NCBI GenBank assembly: GCA_905199755.1
Contig: CAJKHT010000066.1
Location: forward strand, 1-15,339
From: an uncultured Eubacteriales bacterium
GTDB lineage: Bacteria; Bacillota; Clostridia; UBA1381
Length of the DNA: 15,339 nt
Direction of reading: 5' to 3'
The notes below the pieces were generated by a model. It was not told the origin of the DNA, did no database searches, and saw nothing but the letters and a program-made list of their open reading frames with translations. Position numbers and translations under genes: made by a program. Every line of letters begins with the position of its first letter. The first letter of the stretch is position 1. Below are positions 12,749 through 15,339 of the stretch, piece by piece.

Positions 12749-13627
12749 ATGCTTGAAGATGAAGTAATTATAACAGGGAACCGTGCCGTTGCACGGTCGT
12801 TCGCAAAAATCAATCTTACGCTTGACGTTCTCGGCAGACGGGAAAACGGTTACCACAACATTGAGACAATCATGCAGACGGTTTCTCTTTTCGATTTGAT
12901 TGTAATCGACAAAGCGCCTTACGGCATACAGCTTACCTCCAACCTCAAATATCTGCCGACAAATGAAAAAAATCTTGCATACAAAGCGGCAAAAGCTTTT
13001 TTTGCACATACCGGTATAAAAGGCGGAGTACGGATAACAATACACAAAAATATTCCCGTTTCGGCAGGTCTCGCAGGCGGCAGCGGAAACTGCGCTGCAG
13101 TACTGTGTGCCATGAACAAGCTTTTTAATGCCCGTCTCGGCACAGACACGCTGTGCGAAATCGGAACCGCACTCGGTGCCGATGTTCCGTACTGCATACA
13201 CGGCGGTACGCAACTTGCATGCGGCATCGGTGAGATACTTACTCCCCTTCCGCATATGCAAAAAACCACCATATTAATAGTAAAACCGCCGATAAATATA
13301 TCCACTGCCGCAATATACGAGCAGATAGATGCAATATCGGCACCGCAGCACCCCGATGCCGCAGCGGTGATTTCCGCATTGGAGCATAAAAACACCGCAG
13401 AGCTGGCAAAAAATCTATGTAATGTAATGGAGCTTGTAACGGAAAAGCTGCACCCCGTAATAAAAGGTATTAAGCATAAAATGATACTTAACGGCGCTCT
13501 CGGTGCTGTTATGAGCGGCTCCGGTCCGTCGGTTTTCGGGATTTTTGACGATGAATACAAAGCCAAGCTGTCGCATGACAGTTTTTCGCATCAATATAAA
13601 GATGTGTTTCTGGTTAATACCATATAA
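12749..13627 (+). CDS. ispE: 4-diphosphocytidyl-2-C-methyl-D-erythritol kinase IspE
   Basis: IspE is a GHMP-superfamily kinase that phosphorylates CDP-methylerythritol in the MEP pathway. The 292-residue protein shows A-K-I-N-L-T-L-D-V-L-G-R-R (19-31), G-Y-H-N-I-E-T (34-40), the ATP-binding P-V-S-A-G-L-A-G-G-S-G-N-C-A-A (103-117), L-G-A-D-V-P-Y-C (142-149, catalytic Asp145) and the C-terminal M-S-G-S-G-P-S-V-F-G. The N-terminus carries about eight residues more than many homologues. AAAGGAGA lies 8 nt before ATG 12749. It starts 17 bp after the tlyA stop, so it should share the oapA-dxs-tlyA transcript. This puts two MEP-pathway enzymes in the OLE-linked operon. Confidence 0.96.
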   Translation: MLEDEVIITGNRAVARSFAKINLTLDVLGRRENGYHNIETIMQTVSLFDLIVIDKAPYGIQLTSNLKYLPTNEKNLAYKAAKAFFAHTGIKGGVRITIHKNIPVSAGLAGGSGNCAAVLCAMNKLFNARLGTDTLCEIGTALGADVPYCIHGGTQLACGIGEILTPLPHMQKTTILIVKPPINISTAAIYEQIDAISAPQHPDAAAVISALEHKNTAELAKNLCNVMELVTEKLHPVIKGIKHKMILNGALGAVMSGSGPSVFGIFDDEYKAKLSHDSFSHQYKDVFLVNTI

Positions 13628-13645
13628 GAAAGGAACAATCACATT

Positions 13646-15339
13646 ATGAATGAAGTTAAAAAGAATAAATCCACATCATTCATGACGAATGTAGCCATTA
13701 TTCTGTTTGCACAGATTATGGTTAAAATCCTCGGAATGGTTTACAGAATAGTAATTACCAACATAAAGGATTTCGGGGATGCCGGTAACGGTTTCTACAG
13801 TGCAGGCTTTCAGGTTTACACCGTTTTGCTTGCAATTTCTTCTGTCGGAATACCCAATGCAATAGCAAAAATGGTTTCGGAGCGTGCCGCAGTCGGCGAT
13901 TACAAGGGTGCGCATAATATTTTTAAGTCTGCATTTTTGCTGTTTACCGTAATAGGTCTCGTATGCGCGGCAATACTTTTTGCCGGAGCAGATTTCATCG
14001 CCGCATATGTGCTTAAAATGGACGGCGTACAATATGTAATGCGCGCGCTTGCACCGTCGATATTTTTTGTATGTATATCGTCGGTTATACGCGGATATTT
14101 TCAGGGACTTAATGACATGCAGGCTACAAGCCGCTCACAGATGTTTGAACAGGTATTCAAATGTGTTATCACTATAGCGCTCGTACTGCTTACCGTTGAC
14201 AACATGCCTAGGATTATGGAGCTTGCCGGACGTGTATCATTCCTTTACAAGGGCAGCGGAGGAAAAACACCTCCCGAAATCATGGCAGCATGGGCAAATG
14301 CCGCAACTTCAATTGCCACATTTCTTTCCTTTATATATCTGTGGGGATTTTACATGAGGAAAAAATCAGGCATAATGGAAAACATACGCCGTTCCTCTGT
14401 TGAATCCATGCATGATTCAACAGGCAGAATAATGAAATCGGTACTTATGCTTTCAATACCCATTTCACTGGCTTCGATTATAACCTCGGTAAACCGAGTT
14501 GTCGATCTCGCCACCATTACGCGCTGCATAGAAGTAGCTTTTGCAAGCATGATTCCGGCACACGGGGATGTATCGGCAATAATGAATCCGACAACAGCAC
14601 AGCTTAACAGCGAAGCGGTACGTCTTTCGGGTATGCTTTCAAAGAGTGATACACTCATAAACATGCCGCTTGCACTCAATGTCGCTTTTGCGACGGTACT
14701 TGTGCCGTCAATCGCCGGAGCGCTTGCCGTAGGCAACAAAAAAGAAGCATCGGAAAAGATAACATACTCATTTCTTATATCTATCCTGCTCATTCTCCCC
14801 TGCTGTATCGGTTATATCGCCCTCGCAGAGCCTATCTACAGAGTAATTTACCCAAATGCAGCACTCGGATATGATTTGCTCGCAATTATGTCGGTTTCGC
14901 TGATTTTCAGTGCGCTTACACAAACAATGACCGGTGCGCTCCAAGGACTCGGCAAGGTGTTTGTTCCCGCAATAGGAATCCTTGCCGGCTGCATAATAAA
15001 GGTGATACTTAATGTTATACTTATACGTCAGCCGTCAATTAACATTTACGGCGCTGCAATAAGCTCAATTGCATGTCAGGCAACGGCATTTTTAATCAGC
15101 TTTGCTGTATTGTCAAAATATATATCGCTTAAAATGTCACTTTTAAAATATGTAGTAAAGCCGCTTACCGCAGGTATTTCAATGGGTATTTCGGCAGTTG
15201 TGGTGTATAAAATCATGATGGGTATTATTCATTCAAATCTTATATCCACGCTCGCAGCAATCGCCGTAGCGGCAGTTATATACGGAATACTTATTTTCGC
15301 ACTTCATATTCTGTCGGAGGACGAAGTAAAGCTTTTGCC
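13646..15339 (+). CDS. SpoVB/MurJ-like lipid flippase, MOP superfamily (3' end outside window)
   Basis: The frame is open for at least 564 codons from ATG 13646 (AAAGGAA about 10 nt upstream) and runs off the window end. Many hydrophobic helices in the MOP-exporter pattern are evident. The N-terminus (V-K-I-L-G-M-V-Y-R-I-V-I-T, then G-N-G-F-Y-S-A-G-F-Q-V-Y and G-I-P-N-A-I-A-K-M-V-S-E-R) matches the SpoVB/YtgP family, relatives of Wzx and MurJ flippases. Further in, the I-R-G-Y-F-Q-G-L segment is characteristic. Such proteins move lipid-linked cell-wall or polysaccharide precursors across the membrane; the isoprenoid carrier gives a loose functional link to dxs and ispE. It follows ispE by 18 bp. 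Whether it acts in peptidoglycan, sporulation or polysaccharide synthesis cannot be told. Confidence 0.88.
   Translation, partial: MNEVKKNKSTSFMTNVAIILFAQIMVKILGMVYRIVITNIKDFGDAGNGFYSAGFQVYTVLLAISSVGIPNAIAKMVSERAAVGDYKGAHNIFKSAFLLFTVIGLVCAAILFAGADFIAAYVLKMDGVQYVMRALAPSIFFVCISSVIRGYFQGLNDMQATSRSQMFEQVFKCVITIALVLLTVDNMPRIMELAGRVSFLYKGSGGKTPPEIMAAWANAATSIATFLSFIYLWGFYMRKKSGIMENIRRSSVESMHDSTGRIMKSVLMLSIPISLASIITSVNRVVDLATITRCIEVAFASMIPAHGDVSAIMNPTTAQLNSEAVRLSGMLSKSDTLINMPLALNVAFATVLVPSIAGALAVGNKKEASEKITYSFLISILLILPCCIGYIALAEPIYRVIYPNAALGYDLLAIMSVSLIFSALTQTMTGALQGLGKVFVPAIGILAGCIIKVILNVILIRQPSINIYGAAISSIACQATAFLISFAVLSKYISLKMSLLKYVVKPLTAGISMGISAVVVYKIMMGIIHSNLISTLAAIAVAAVIYGILIFALHILSEDEVKLL

Noticed and set aside
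12919..13566. Long minus-strand frame of 215 aa opposite ispE
   Set aside because: It is antisense to a clear IspE with all motifs intact. Its Ala/Ser/Pro/Cys-rich composition is typical of a shadow frame.

Overview
The window looks like a chromosomal segment of a Clostridia-type Firmicute (Bacillota). This rests on the ylxM-ffh-rpsP-khpA-rimM-trmD order, an RNase M5-like Toprim protein, a SpoVB-like flippase, AT-rich intergenic DNA with near-consensus sigma-A promoters, and above all an OLE RNA/OapA locus, which is a Firmicutes feature. No tRNA, rRNA, CRISPR array, phage gene or insertion sequence was seen.

Region 1 (1-2895). A divergent promoter region carries a 14-bp perfect palindrome. 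It separates the first 11 codons of a leftward gene from a rightward three-gene operon. That operon encodes a UlaG-like metallo-beta-lactamase-fold hydrolase, an enolase-superfamily sugar-acid dehydratase and a short-chain dehydrogenase. Together they suggest oxidative catabolism of a sugar (sugar to lactone to aldonic acid to 2-keto-3-deoxy acid); the substrate is unknown. A bidirectional terminator closes this operon and the convergent one.

Region 2 (2893-8684, leftward). A consensus promoter drives ylxM-ffh-rpsP-khpA-rimM-trmD, the SRP, ribosome and tRNA-modification operon. The usual next gene, rplS, is absent. In its place are a folded 117-bp element, a secreted protein with copper-amine-oxidase-N-like repeats, and an RNase M5-like Toprim protein. 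A terminator-like hairpin sits between khpA and rimM.

Region 3 (8742-15339, rightward). Back to back with the ylxM promoter, a perfect TTGACA-17-TATAAT promoter starts a stretch of about 640 nt that has no credible protein but is rich in local stems and two long-range closing stems. It is followed by a terminator-like hairpin, a four-helix membrane protein, dxs, tlyA, ispE and a SpoVB/MurJ-like flippase cut by the window end. A large structured RNA, then a small membrane protein, then dxs and tlyA is the hallmark of OLE (ornate, large, extremophilic) RNA and its partner OapA. This is the most notable system in the window. Its local setting differs from the arrangement I know: the RNA starts its own unit beside ffh, and a second MEP-pathway gene (ispE) follows tlyA.
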